Origin: Parathalassolituus penaei
Lineage (GTDB): Bacteria > Pseudomonadota > Gammaproteobacteria > Pseudomonadales > Oceanobacteraceae
DNA length: 64,000 nucleotides
Assembly (NCBI RefSeq): GCF_026626885.1
Contig: NZ_JAPNOA010000059.1
Location: 248,327-312,326, forward strand
Direction: 5' to 3'
A program made the translations under genes and the position numbers. Below the pieces are notes generated by a model that made no database searches, was not told the DNA's origin, and saw only the letters and a program-made list of their open reading frames with translations. Positions within the stretch are counted from its first letter, which is position 1. Every line of letters begins with the position of its first letter. This document shows, one piece after another, positions 17,922 through 26,491 of this stretch.

Positions 17922-19292
17922 GTGTCGAAGAAGAAAACCGCCTACGTCTGTGCTGACTGTGGTGCCGACCATGCCAAATGGCAGGGTCAATGCACTGCCT
18001 GTGGCGCCTGGAATACCCTGCAGGAAGTGGTGCTGACCAGTGGTAAAACAGCGACTCGCAGTGCCGCCTTCGACGGTTATGCGGGCAAGACCGGTGCGGT
18101 TGGTATCCAGCGTCTGGCAGAGGTCAGCATCAGCGAACAGCCACGTTTCAGCTCTGGCATGCAGGAGTTCGACCGGGTGCTGGGAGGTGGTCTGGTGCCG
18201 GGTTCTGCCATTCTGATTGGTGGCCACCCGGGCGCGGGGAAATCAACACTGTTGTTACAAACCATGTGTAACCTCGCCAGCCGCATGCCAGCCTTGTATG
18301 TCACCGGTGAAGAAAGCCTGCAACAGGTCGCCATGCGCGCTCATCGTCTGGGATTGCCAACCGACCAGTTACAGCTGCTGAGCGAAACCAGCGTCGAACA
18401 GCTGCTGGTTACCCTGCAGCAACACCAGCCGAAAGTGGTGGTGATCGACTCGATTCAGGTGATGCATGTAGAGGGTGTGGAATCAGCCCCCGGCAGTGTT
18501 TCCCAGGTACGCGAAAGCGCCGCCCTGCTCACCCGTTATGCCAAACAGACCAACACGGTGCTGCTGCTGGTTGGCCACGTCACCAAAGACGGCACGCTGG
18601 CCGGTCCAAAAGTGCTCGAACACATGATCGACAGCTCCATCATGCTGGAAGGGTCGGCCGACAGCCGTTATCGCACCCTGCGCGCCATCAAGAACCGCTT
18701 TGGTGCCATTAACGAACTCGGCGTATTTGCCATGCTGGATACCGGCCTGCGTGAAGTCAAAAACCCCAGTTCGATTTTCCTCAGTCGCAGTGACGAACCA
18801 GCACCCGGCAGTGTGGTGATGGTGATCTGGGAAGGCACCCGTCCCTTGCTGGTAGAAATTCAGGCACTGGTAGATCAGAGCCATCTGGGCAATCCTCGGC
18901 GGGTATCGGTGGGTACTGACCAGAACCGCCTGAATCTGTTGCTGGCGGTATTGCATCGCCACGGTGGTGTGTTACTGGCGGATCAGGACGTGTATATCAA
19001 CGTGGTCGGTGGCGTCAAAGTCAGCGAAACCAGTGCTGACCTCGCGTTATTGGTAGCAGCGCTGTCGAGTTTCCGTAACCAGCCATTGGCCCATGATCTG
19101 ATTGTGTTCGGCGAGGTGGGATTGTCGGGGGAAATCCGCCCCGTACCTTCCGGCCAGGAGCGGATTCGTGAAGCCGCCAAACACGGCTTCAAACGGGCGA
19201 TTGTGCCGAAAGCCAACGTGCCACGGCAGCTGCCCGAGGGTATGACGGTGATCGGGGTCGAACGCCTGCAAGAGGCGATCGACCAGATCTGA
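17922..19292 (+). CDS. radA: DNA repair protein RadA (Sms)
   Basis: About 456 residues. N-terminal zinc finger CADCGADHAKWQGQCTACG, RecA-like ATPase with Walker A GGHPGAGKSTL, the RadA-specific motif KNRFGAINELG, and a C-terminal Lon-protease-like domain. RadA is a DnaB-type helicase that extends branch migration during recombination. I use the GTG at 17922 because AGAAGGAAAG precedes it and MSKKKTAYVCADCG is the usual start; the frame is open further upstream. Divergent from the FRAG1-like genes and convergent with the mrp operon (2-bp gap). Confidence 0.95.
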   Translation: MSKKKTAYVCADCGADHAKWQGQCTACGAWNTLQEVVLTSGKTATRSAAFDGYAGKTGAVGIQRLAEVSISEQPRFSSGMQEFDRVLGGGLVPGSAILIGGHPGAGKSTLLLQTMCNLASRMPALYVTGEESLQQVAMRAHRLGLPTDQLQLLSETSVEQLLVTLQQHQPKVVVIDSIQVMHVEGVESAPGSVSQVRESAALLTRYAKQTNTVLLLVGHVTKDGTLAGPKVLEHMIDSSIMLEGSADSRYRTLRAIKNRFGAINELGVFAMLDTGLREVKNPSSIFLSRSDEPAPGSVVMVIWEGTRPLLVEIQALVDQSHLGNPRRVSVGTDQNRLNLLLAVLHRHGGVLLADQDVYINVVGGVKVSETSADLALLVAALSSFRNQPLAHDLIVFGEVGLSGEIRPVPSGQERIREAAKHGFKRAIVPKANVPRQLPEGMTVIGVERLQEAIDQI

Positions 19293-19294
19293 CC

Positions 19295-19651
19295 TTACTG
19301 CGGCGGCTGCTGGTCGCGAGCTTTTTCCAGCAAACGATGCGGGTCGCTGCCAGGCTGCAATGGCACCCGCAAGTGCATGGCCGCCTTGGCGATCATATAG
19401 GCCGATACCGGAGCAGTAATAAACAGGAACAGGCTGATCACCAGTTCCTGAATACCAAAGCCTTCGTTACGGTCCAGCCGCATCAGCATGGAAGCCAGCA
19501 GGATACAGCCGATTCCCATTGTGGTGGCCTTGGTCGGCGCGTGTAACCGGGTATACAGATCCGGCAACTTCACCATCCCCAGCGCGCCAATCAGGGTAAA
19601 CAGCCCCCCAATCACCAGCAGTGCTGCAATAAACCATTCATAAAGCGTCAT
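19295..19651 (-). CDS. mrpG: Na+/H+ antiporter subunit MrpG/PhaG
   Basis: About 118 residues from MTLYEWFIAALLVIGG, three TM segments and a polar C-terminal tail. The family segment ALGMVKLPDLYTRLHAPTKATTMG is present. A small subunit of the multi-subunit Mrp/Mnh/Pha cation/proton antiporter. Last gene of the six-gene operon. Confidence 0.9.
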   Translation of the reverse strand: MTLYEWFIAALLVIGGLFTLIGALGMVKLPDLYTRLHAPTKATTMGIGCILLASMLMRLDRNEGFGIQELVISLFLFITAPVSAYMIAKAAMHLRVPLQPGSDPHRLLEKARDQQPPQ

Positions 19652-19661
19652 CCGGATCTCC

Positions 19662-19931
19662 TTATTCGATGATGTCGCCACGCAGCAGGTATTTGGATAC
19701 CGCTGCGGTGCTCACAAAACCCAGCATGGCTATCAGCAGTGCCGCTTCGAAATACAGGCTGGTATCAAAATAGATACCCAGCAGGATGATCATGGCGATG
19801 ACGTTGATATACATGGTATCCAGCGCCAGCACCCGGTCTGTCACCGACGGGCCACGCACCAGACGCCAGGCATTTAATACCAGCGCCAGCCCGACCACAC
19901 CGGCCACCCACAACAAGAGTGTATTCAGCAT
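19662..19931 (-). CDS. mrpF: Na+/H+ antiporter subunit MrpF/PhaF
   Basis: An 89-residue protein with three TM segments; RLVRGPSVTDRVLALDTMYIN and FVSTAAVSKYLLRGDIIE are family signatures. The conserved acidic residue in the second membrane segment region (RVLALD) is present. It overlaps mrpE by 7 bp. Confidence 0.92.
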   Translation of the reverse strand: MLNTLLLWVAGVVGLALVLNAWRLVRGPSVTDRVLALDTMYINVIAMIILLGIYFDTSLYFEAALLIAMLGFVSTAAVSKYLLRGDIIE

Positions 19932-20413
19932 GCAAAAATCTCCTTGAGAGGGGCTTCGTAACGTTCCTTGATGGAACGCAGCAACGCCTGCTCATCCGTT
20001 ACGTGCAGGGCGTGGATATACAACCAGCGACGGTCTTCGGAAAAATCCATACTCACCGTGCCCGGTGTCAGGGAAATGGTGCTGGCCAGCAAGGCTTGTG
20101 GTAAATCCCCCTGAATATCCAGCGGCAAGGCCAGCAAGGCCGGACGCAGGCTGCGATTCGGGCGCATCACCAGAATCGCTACCTCGATGTTGGAGCGCAG
20201 GATGTCCCACAACACAATCAGGGCATATACCAGCGCCTTGCCGGGTTTGCGCACTGGCGCTTGTGGATCACTGAGCGGGGCCACCAGCCACGGAATCAGT
20301 ACCGCCAGCAGTGAACCCAGCAGCAGGTGTCCAATCGAGAAGTCGTTTAACAACAACCAGGTCAACAGCAATACCGCTGTGTGAATCGGCATGGGTAACA
20401 AGGCTTTGTTCAT
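19925..20413 (-). CDS. mrpE: Na+/H+ antiporter subunit MrpE/PhaE
   Basis: About 162 residues from MNKALLPMPIHTAVLLLTW, set by a GGAGGG ribosome site. N-terminal TM segments, then SNIEVAILVMRPNRSLRPALLALPL and ISLTPGTVSMDFSEDRRWLYIHAL, typical of MrpE. It starts 1 bp after the mrpD stop. Confidence 0.92.
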   Translation of the reverse strand: MNKALLPMPIHTAVLLLTWLLLNDFSIGHLLLGSLLAVLIPWLVAPLSDPQAPVRKPGKALVYALIVLWDILRSNIEVAILVMRPNRSLRPALLALPLDIQGDLPQALLASTISLTPGTVSMDFSEDRRWLYIHALHVTDEQALLRSIKERYEAPLKEIFAC

Positions 20414-20414
20414 C

Positions 20415-21914
20415 TCAACGGCCCTCCGGTAATACCAGCTGCATGCCTGCGAGCAGGTCGGCAGCGGCACGATCAGTAAAGGCCGTTAACCAGCCAGCCA
20501 GCACCACCATCAGCACCAGCGCCACCAGCAGCACCCCGATACCGGCCAACTGGCGGGTATCAATCGTTACCGGTACGGCACGGCCACGACTGCGCCAGAA
20601 AATGCTGCTACCAGCACGAGACAACACCAGCAGCGCCGCCAGACTCGACAGCAGCAGCGGTGGCCAGATCCAGCCAGCGACACCTTCATCCAGCGCTGCA
20701 CTCAGCATCAGTGCCTTGCCGATAAACCCGGAGAACGGTGGCATACCAATCAACGCCAGTGCGGCGATAAAAAACAGCCCGCCGAGCAAACGGGGATGCG
20801 CCAATGGCCGTCCACGCACAAAGCGGTCTTCCGACTTGCCACGCTGGCCCATGATCAGACCGGCAATCAGGAAAATCAGCGCCGTCGCCAGCGTACTGTG
20901 GACCAGATAATACAAACCGGCCGCCGTTGTGGATTGCGCCGGATTGGCAACCATCAACAACAGACTGCCCACCGACACAATCACCAGATTGGCAGCCAAC
21001 GCCCGCAGAGACTGGCTTGCCAGCACAGCAACCACACCCAGCGCCAGTGTCAGCCACGCCATTGGCCATAACCACGGCAAGGCAACATTCGCCAGTGCCC
21101 CGGCGTGTTCACCAAAGATGGCGGAATGCACCCGCCACAGGCTGTAGATACCAATCTTGGTCATGATGGCAAACAACGCGGCAACCGGTGCCGGAGCTGC
21201 GGCGTAAGCCTTCGGCAACCAGAAATGCAGCGGCAGCATGGCGGCTTTCAGACCAAACACCACCAGCAACAGCAGGGCTCCGACCTTGGCCAGATACAGA
21301 TCATCGTTCTGGATCAGCGCCGCGTTGGCCTGCATGTCGGCCATGTTCAGCGTACCGAAAGTGCCGTACAGAATACCCAACGCAAACAGGAACAGTGCCG
21401 AACCCGCCAGGTTGAGGATCACGTAGTGCAGGCTGGCGGCGGTTTTGGCTTTACCACCACCGTGGATCAGCAAGGCATAGGAAGCGATCAGCAACACTTC
21501 GAAGAACACGAAGAGGTTAAAGATATCACCGGTCAGAAACGCGCCCTGAATCCCCATCACCTGGAACATCAGCAACGGCTGGAAAAACCGGCCGCGCTCA
21601 TCTTCACCAGCACTGGCAAACAGCTGAACCGCCAGCAACAGCACCGAGGTCAATAACAGAAGCAGAGTCGCCAGACGGTCGGCGACCAGCAGGATGCCAA
21701 ACGGTGGTTTCCACTCCCCCACGGCGTAAGCCTGGGTACCGTTGTGGTCAACCAGCACCAGCAACCAGACCGCCAACACCACCGCCAATACCGAGGCCAC
21801 TGTGCCCAGACGGCGCTGCAGCACCATGTTGCGCGAGACCGCCGGAATCACCATCAAGGCTCCGGCCAGCAGCGGCAACAGAATCGGAAGGATCACAACA
21901 TGCTGAAACATCAT
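20415..21914 (-). CDS. mrpD: Na+/H+ antiporter subunit MrpD/PhaD
   Basis: A 499-residue protein with about 14 TM segments of the NuoL/M/N-type proton-channel family. Key residues sit in FEVLLIASYALL (Glu of TM5) and GLKAAMLPLHFWLPKAY (Lys/His of TM7). With MrpA it forms the ion-translocating core. Overlaps mrpC by 4 bp. Confidence 0.94.
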   Translation of the reverse strand: MMFQHVVILPILLPLLAGALMVIPAVSRNMVLQRRLGTVASVLAVVLAVWLLVLVDHNGTQAYAVGEWKPPFGILLVADRLATLLLLLTSVLLLAVQLFASAGEDERGRFFQPLLMFQVMGIQGAFLTGDIFNLFVFFEVLLIASYALLIHGGGKAKTAASLHYVILNLAGSALFLFALGILYGTFGTLNMADMQANAALIQNDDLYLAKVGALLLLVVFGLKAAMLPLHFWLPKAYAAAPAPVAALFAIMTKIGIYSLWRVHSAIFGEHAGALANVALPWLWPMAWLTLALGVVAVLASQSLRALAANLVIVSVGSLLLMVANPAQSTTAAGLYYLVHSTLATALIFLIAGLIMGQRGKSEDRFVRGRPLAHPRLLGGLFFIAALALIGMPPFSGFIGKALMLSAALDEGVAGWIWPPLLLSSLAALLVLSRAGSSIFWRSRGRAVPVTIDTRQLAGIGVLLVALVLMVVLAGWLTAFTDRAAADLLAGMQLVLPEGR

Positions 21915-22288
21915 GAGTGCTCCCGTCGTTCGCGGCGCTGTTCAGCACGAGCTGACAACTGGGCAGGCGGCAGATGACCATCCACATGGTCATTCCCGAG
22001 ATCGGCGCGCGCGCGCATGGCCAGAATCAGCACAAACGCGGTCATGGCAAAACCGATCACAATCGCGGTTAACACCAGCGCCTGTGGCAGCGGATCGGTG
22101 TACTCACTGGCCGTGCCCAGAATAGGCGCAGCGTTGATGGTGAGTCGTCCACTGGCAAACAGAAACAGGTTAACGGCGTAAGACAACAGGGTCAGGCCCA
22201 GAATCACCGGGAAGGTGCGTCCGCGTAACATCAGGAACACACCGGCGCCGGTCAGGAAACCAACCCCCAGAGCGTATGCAAATTCCAT
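21911..22288 (-). CDS. mrpC: Na+/H+ antiporter subunit MrpC/PhaC
   Basis: A 125-residue NuoK-like subunit with three TM segments (LLSYAVNLFLFASGR, LPQALVLTAIVIGFAMTAF). It overlaps the mrpA stop by one base (TAATG) and mrpD by 4 bp, so translation of the whole operon is coupled. Confidence 0.93.
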   Translation of the reverse strand: MEFAYALGVGFLTGAGVFLMLRGRTFPVILGLTLLSYAVNLFLFASGRLTINAAPILGTASEYTDPLPQALVLTAIVIGFAMTAFVLILAMRARADLGNDHVDGHLPPAQLSARAEQRRERREHS

Positions 22289-25083
22289 TATTCATCTCCT
22301 GTACGGATACGTTCGGACGTGGTGAGCTTGCCAAGGTTGGCCAGAATCAGCAGGGTTGCGCCGATCACCGTCAGATACACGCCGAGATCAAATACCATGG
22401 CACTGGCCAGTTCGAACTTGCCAACACCGGGCAAGTAGAAGTAGTCGTACCAGGTTTTCAGGAAATTGTGGCCAAACAGCCAGCTGCCCAGGCCTGCGGT
22501 CAGTGCAATCAGCAGACCGGAAGCAATCAGGGCCTCATAACTGAGCGGCATACGCTGTTTCATCCACACCACACCGTGCGCCACGTACTGCTGGATCAGG
22601 GCAATAGCGGTAATCAGACCCGCAATAAAACCGCCACCCGGCATGTTGTGACCACGCAGGAAGATATAAGCCGATACCAGCAGCGCCAGCGGCAACAGAC
22701 TCTGTGACACCAGTGCCAGCAAGGCCGGATGACGTTCACGCGCCCAGGCTCGGCCGTCATCATCCGCCGATGGCATCGCCAGGGTCATACGCGCCAGCAG
22801 CTTGTAGATCCCCAGCGCCGCAATCCCCAGAACGGTGATTTCGCCGAGGGTATCAAAGCCCCGGAAGTCGACCAGAATCACGTTGACCACGTTGGTGCCA
22901 CCACCACCGGTTTTGCTGTGCTCCAGAAAATAACCGGAGATACTGTCCAGCGGACGGGTCAGCAAGGCATAACAAATGGTGCCCACCACACTGCCGAACA
23001 ACACGGAGACACCCAGGTCACGCATCATGATACGCAGCGGGCCATCCATAATCGGCCCGTGTCTTGGCAGAAAAAACAGCGCCAGCAGGAACAGCAACAC
23101 CGTCACCACCTCTACCGACAGCTGGGTCAACGCCAGGTCAGGTGCCGAGAACCAGGCAAATGCCACCGACACCACCAAGCCAACAATCGACAGGGCCAGC
23201 AACGCCCACAGGCGCTGATGACTCCACCATATGGTCAGCAAGGTACCGGCAATCAACAAGGCGGTGCAGAACACCACACCCCAGTTCAGCGCCAGTTCCG
23301 GGCGGCCACCGGCGGTATTGAGCAGATCCATCAAAGGCCAGGCCATCAGGACCAGCGCCAGCAGCAGCATCAGGAACATGGCCCGCTGCATCGAGCCATT
23401 ATCAATCAGATGGTGCAGCTGACCGGCTTTCCGGACCAGGCTCTGTACCGAGGCTTCAAACACCAGCTTGGCATCGCGTTCAGCAAACTGGCTCTGGAAC
23501 TGGAACAGGAAACGACGATTGACATAAATCGCCACCCCGCCGCTCACCGCCAGCATACTCATCAGTAACGGCAGGTTAAAACCGTGCCAGACTCCCAGTT
23601 CAAACTCCGGCACCGGAGCCTGCAACACGGCACCAGCCGCGGTTTTTAACAACGTGCCCACCATCAGATCCGGGAACATCCCCACCAGCAAACAGAGCAC
23701 CACCAGAATCTCGACCGGCACCCGCATATAACGCGGAGGCTCATGGGGAGTCTTGGGCAGATCAATCGGCTGGCCGTTAAAGAACACGTCGTGCATAAAG
23801 CGCAACGAGTAAGCCACCGAGAAGGTTGCACCAATGGTCGCCAGCAATGGCACCCACCAGGACAAGGCCCCGAAGGTGTACTGCTCAAGCGTTTCAGCAA
23901 ACATCATCTCTTTCGACAGGAACCCGTTCAGCAACGGCACCCCCGCCATCGACGAGGCCGCGACCATCGCCAGCGTTGCCGTCACCGGCATAAACTGCCA
24001 CAAGCCGTTCAGCTTGCGCATATCCCGGCTGCCGGATTCGTGGTCGATAATACCGGCCGCCATAAACAGCGATGCCTTGAATACGGCGTGGTTGATGATG
24101 TGAAACACCGCAGCGACCGGCGCCAGCGCCGTACCCAGGCCCAGCAACAGGGTGATCAGACCCAGATGACTGACGGTGGAGTACGCCAGCAGACCTTTGA
24201 GGTCATGCTTGAACAAGGCGGTGTAAGCACCGACCAACAGCGTAGCCATACCGGTCAGGGAGACCACCACAAACCAGAGGTCGGTACCGGCCAGCACCGG
24301 ATAAAAACGCGCCAGCAGGAACACACCGGCTTTCACCATGGTCGCCGAATGCAGGTATGAACTGACCGGCGTTGGTGCCGCCATGGCATGTGGAAGCCAG
24401 AAGTGGAACGGGAACTGTGCCGACTTGGTAAAGGCACCGAGCAGAAACAGCGCCAGAATCACCGGATACAGCTCACTCTGACGCAGCAGATCACCACTGG
24501 CGAGCACGGTCGCCAGATCAAAACTGCCCACTTCATGGCCAATCAGGATCAGAGCCCCCAGCAGAGCCAGACCACCGGCCCCCGTAACCGCAAGCGCCAT
24601 CCGTGCGCCCTTGCGGGCATCGGTACGCCACGACCAGAAGCTGATCAGCAGGAAGGAGCTGATACTGGTGAGTTCCCAGAACAACCACAGCTGCAGCAGG
24701 TTGGCGGACAACACCACCCCGAGCATCGCGGTCATAAACAGAATGAGGCTGGCATAAAACTGTCCCATCGAATCACGATCCGACAGGTAATAACGTGCGT
24801 ACAGGATCACCAACAAACCAATGCCCAGAATCAGCAAACAGAACAGCCAGGCGAGGCCATCCAGATGCAGAGCCAGGTTCAGTCCGAGGGCGGGGATCCA
24901 TTCAGCATGTAACGAAGGAACCTGACCAGACATAACCACTGGCGCCTGTTGCAGCAGCAACATCAACGCAATGGCGGGCGGCAAAGCGGTCATAGCCGCA
25001 CAAACATTTCGCCCGTATCGTTCGGTCAGGAGTGGCGTCACAATGCCCATCATGGGCAATAGCAGAATCCATAACAACGTCAT
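22288..25083 (-). CDS. mrpA: Na+/H+ antiporter fused subunit MrpA-MrpB (PhaAB)
   Basis: A 931-residue polytopic protein. Residues about 1-770 are MrpA: NuoL-like core with ELTSISSFLLISFW and GAFTKSAQFPFHFWLPHAM (charged residues for proton movement), then the MbhD/E-like region. Residues about 790-931 are a complete MrpB domain (SLLPLALLVSAYIFLRGHN, PGGGFIAGLITAIALIQQY). The fusion is the hallmark of six-gene group 2 Mrp (Pha) systems. These exchange Na+ or K+ for protons and support pH and salt homeostasis. First gene of the operon. Confidence 0.95.
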   Translation of the reverse strand: MTLLWILLLPMMGIVTPLLTERYGRNVCAAMTALPPAIALMLLLQQAPVVMSGQVPSLHAEWIPALGLNLALHLDGLAWLFCLLILGIGLLVILYARYYLSDRDSMGQFYASLILFMTAMLGVVLSANLLQLWLFWELTSISSFLLISFWSWRTDARKGARMALAVTGAGGLALLGALILIGHEVGSFDLATVLASGDLLRQSELYPVILALFLLGAFTKSAQFPFHFWLPHAMAAPTPVSSYLHSATMVKAGVFLLARFYPVLAGTDLWFVVVSLTGMATLLVGAYTALFKHDLKGLLAYSTVSHLGLITLLLGLGTALAPVAAVFHIINHAVFKASLFMAAGIIDHESGSRDMRKLNGLWQFMPVTATLAMVAASSMAGVPLLNGFLSKEMMFAETLEQYTFGALSWWVPLLATIGATFSVAYSLRFMHDVFFNGQPIDLPKTPHEPPRYMRVPVEILVVLCLLVGMFPDLMVGTLLKTAAGAVLQAPVPEFELGVWHGFNLPLLMSMLAVSGGVAIYVNRRFLFQFQSQFAERDAKLVFEASVQSLVRKAGQLHHLIDNGSMQRAMFLMLLLALVLMAWPLMDLLNTAGGRPELALNWGVVFCTALLIAGTLLTIWWSHQRLWALLALSIVGLVVSVAFAWFSAPDLALTQLSVEVVTVLLFLLALFFLPRHGPIMDGPLRIMMRDLGVSVLFGSVVGTICYALLTRPLDSISGYFLEHSKTGGGGTNVVNVILVDFRGFDTLGEITVLGIAALGIYKLLARMTLAMPSADDDGRAWARERHPALLALVSQSLLPLALLVSAYIFLRGHNMPGGGFIAGLITAIALIQQYVAHGVVWMKQRMPLSYEALIASGLLIALTAGLGSWLFGHNFLKTWYDYFYLPGVGKFELASAMVFDLGVYLTVIGATLLILANLGKLTTSERIRTGDE

Positions 25084-25179
25084 GTGGACAGTTGCCTCTT
25101 GGTACCGGAGTTATTTCAGTACCTGCAGAGACTCCGAAGAGACTGCCGCAGGCGGTGTACAAACCCGTCACCCAGCATC

Positions 25180-25194
25180 ATTACTGACAGTAAT
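25180..25194. promoter_or_regulatory. Perfect 15-bp palindrome upstream of mrpA
   Basis: ATTACTG-A-CAGTAAT, two perfect 7-bp arms around one base, 97 bp before the mrpA ATG. The size and symmetry suit a dimeric regulator. No regulator gene is adjacent. Confidence 0.45.
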
Positions 25195-25300
25195 TGACAC
25201 TGAGCAACCGATTTGAGACACCAAGCCTGCCGCAAAAAGTTCCCAAAAAACAGTACGTTCTGACTATTAATGGGATAATTCACCACTACTGGTGCGAAGA

Positions 25301-26362
25301 TTAGTGGAATTCAGGACTCAGCTCGACCACTGCTTCCACAAAGGCACGGGCATTTTCGGGATCCACAAACTGGTGAATACCATGGCCGAGGTTAAACACA
25401 TGACCACTACCCTTGCCGTAACTTTCGAGGATACGTTTCACTTCTGCACGAATAGTGGCCGGTGATGCGTACAGCACGGATGGATCCATATTGCCTTGCA
25501 GGGCAACCTGATTACCCACTCGCGCACGGGCAGAGCCAATATCCGTGGTCCAGTCCAGACCCAGAGCATCCGCACCGGTTGCCGCCATGGCTTCCAGCCA
25601 CTGACCGCCGCCTTTGGTGAACAGAATCACCGGAATCTTGCGACCTTCGTGTTCACGGATCAGACCGGCAACAATCTGCTCCATGTACTTGAGGGAAAAC
25701 TCGCGATAAGCCACGTCACTCAGGCTGCCACCCCAGGTATCAAACACCTGTACCGCCTGGGCACCGGCCAGAATCTGGGCATTCAGGTAATCAATGACTG
25801 ACTTCGCCAGCACATCCAGCAACTGGTGCATGACTTCCGGTGTGTCGTACATCATGGCCTTGATATGACGGAAGTCCTTGGAAGAACCGCCTTCAACCAT
25901 ATAGGTCGCCAGAGTCCACGGACTGCCGGAGAAACCAATCAGCGGCACACGACCATTCAGCTCGTGACGGATGGTTTTGACGGCTTTTAATACGTAATCC
26001 AGATCACGCCCGGTATTCACCACCTGCAGGGACTGCACGTCGGCTTCGGTACGAATGATCTTGTTAAAACGCGGACCTTCACCGGCTTCAAAATACAGAC
26101 CCAGCCCCATCGCATCCGGGATGGTCAGGATATCGGAGAACAGAATCGCCGCATCCAGAGGGTAACGATCCAGCGGCTGGATGGTGACTTCACAGGCCAG
26201 TTCCGGGTTCATACACAGCGCCATAAAATCACCGGCCTTGGCACGGGTAGCGCGGTATTCAGGCAGGTAACGGCCAGCCTGACGCATCATCCAGATCGGA
26301 GTGCGATCAACAGGCTCGCGCAGCAGCGCCTTGAGGAAACGGTCGTTTTTCAGTTCGGACAT
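25301..26362 (-). CDS. hemE: Uroporphyrinogen decarboxylase HemE
   Basis: About 353 residues from [19 protein letters not shown]. Decarboxylates uroporphyrinogen III to coproporphyrinogen III in heme synthesis. Signatures [18 protein letters not shown] and [16 protein letters not shown] are intact. An ATG eight codons upstream is less likely. In related genomes hemE lies next to gltD; here a large lipoprotein gene separates them. Confidence 0.97.
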   Translation of the reverse strand: MSELKNDRFLKALLREPVDRTPIWMMRQAGRYLPEYRATRAKAGDFMALCMNPELACEVTIQPLDRYPLDAAILFSDILTIPDAMGLGLYFEAGEGPRFNKIIRTEADVQSLQVVNTGRDLDYVLKAVKTIRHELNGRVPLIGFSGSPWTLATYMVEGGSSKDFRHIKAMMYDTPEVMHQLLDVLAKSVIDYLNAQILAGAQAVQVFDTWGGSLSDVAYREFSLKYMEQIVAGLIREHEGRKIPVILFTKGGGQWLEAMAATGADALGLDWTTDIGSARARVGNQVALQGNMDPSVLYASPATIRAEVKRILESYGKGSGHVFNLGHGIHQFVDPENARAFVEAVVELSPEFH

Positions 26363-26448
26363 GGTGGTGACATCCTGACGATACAAAGGCGGCGATGATA
26401 CCAGACTTTGTGGAGCGGGTTTTGAGTCAGGTTAAAAGAGGCAGAAAG

Positions 26449-26475
26449 AAAAACCGGCGCAGAGCGCCGGTTTTA
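26449..26475 (-). terminator. Terminator of the large lipoprotein gene
   Basis: On the minus strand, AAAACCGGCGC pairs with GCGCCGGTTTT across loop tct, and T residues follow. It lies about 17 bp after the stop of the 26492 gene and ahead of hemE. Confidence 0.9.
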
Positions 26476-26491
26476 GGGGGGGAACGTCCGA

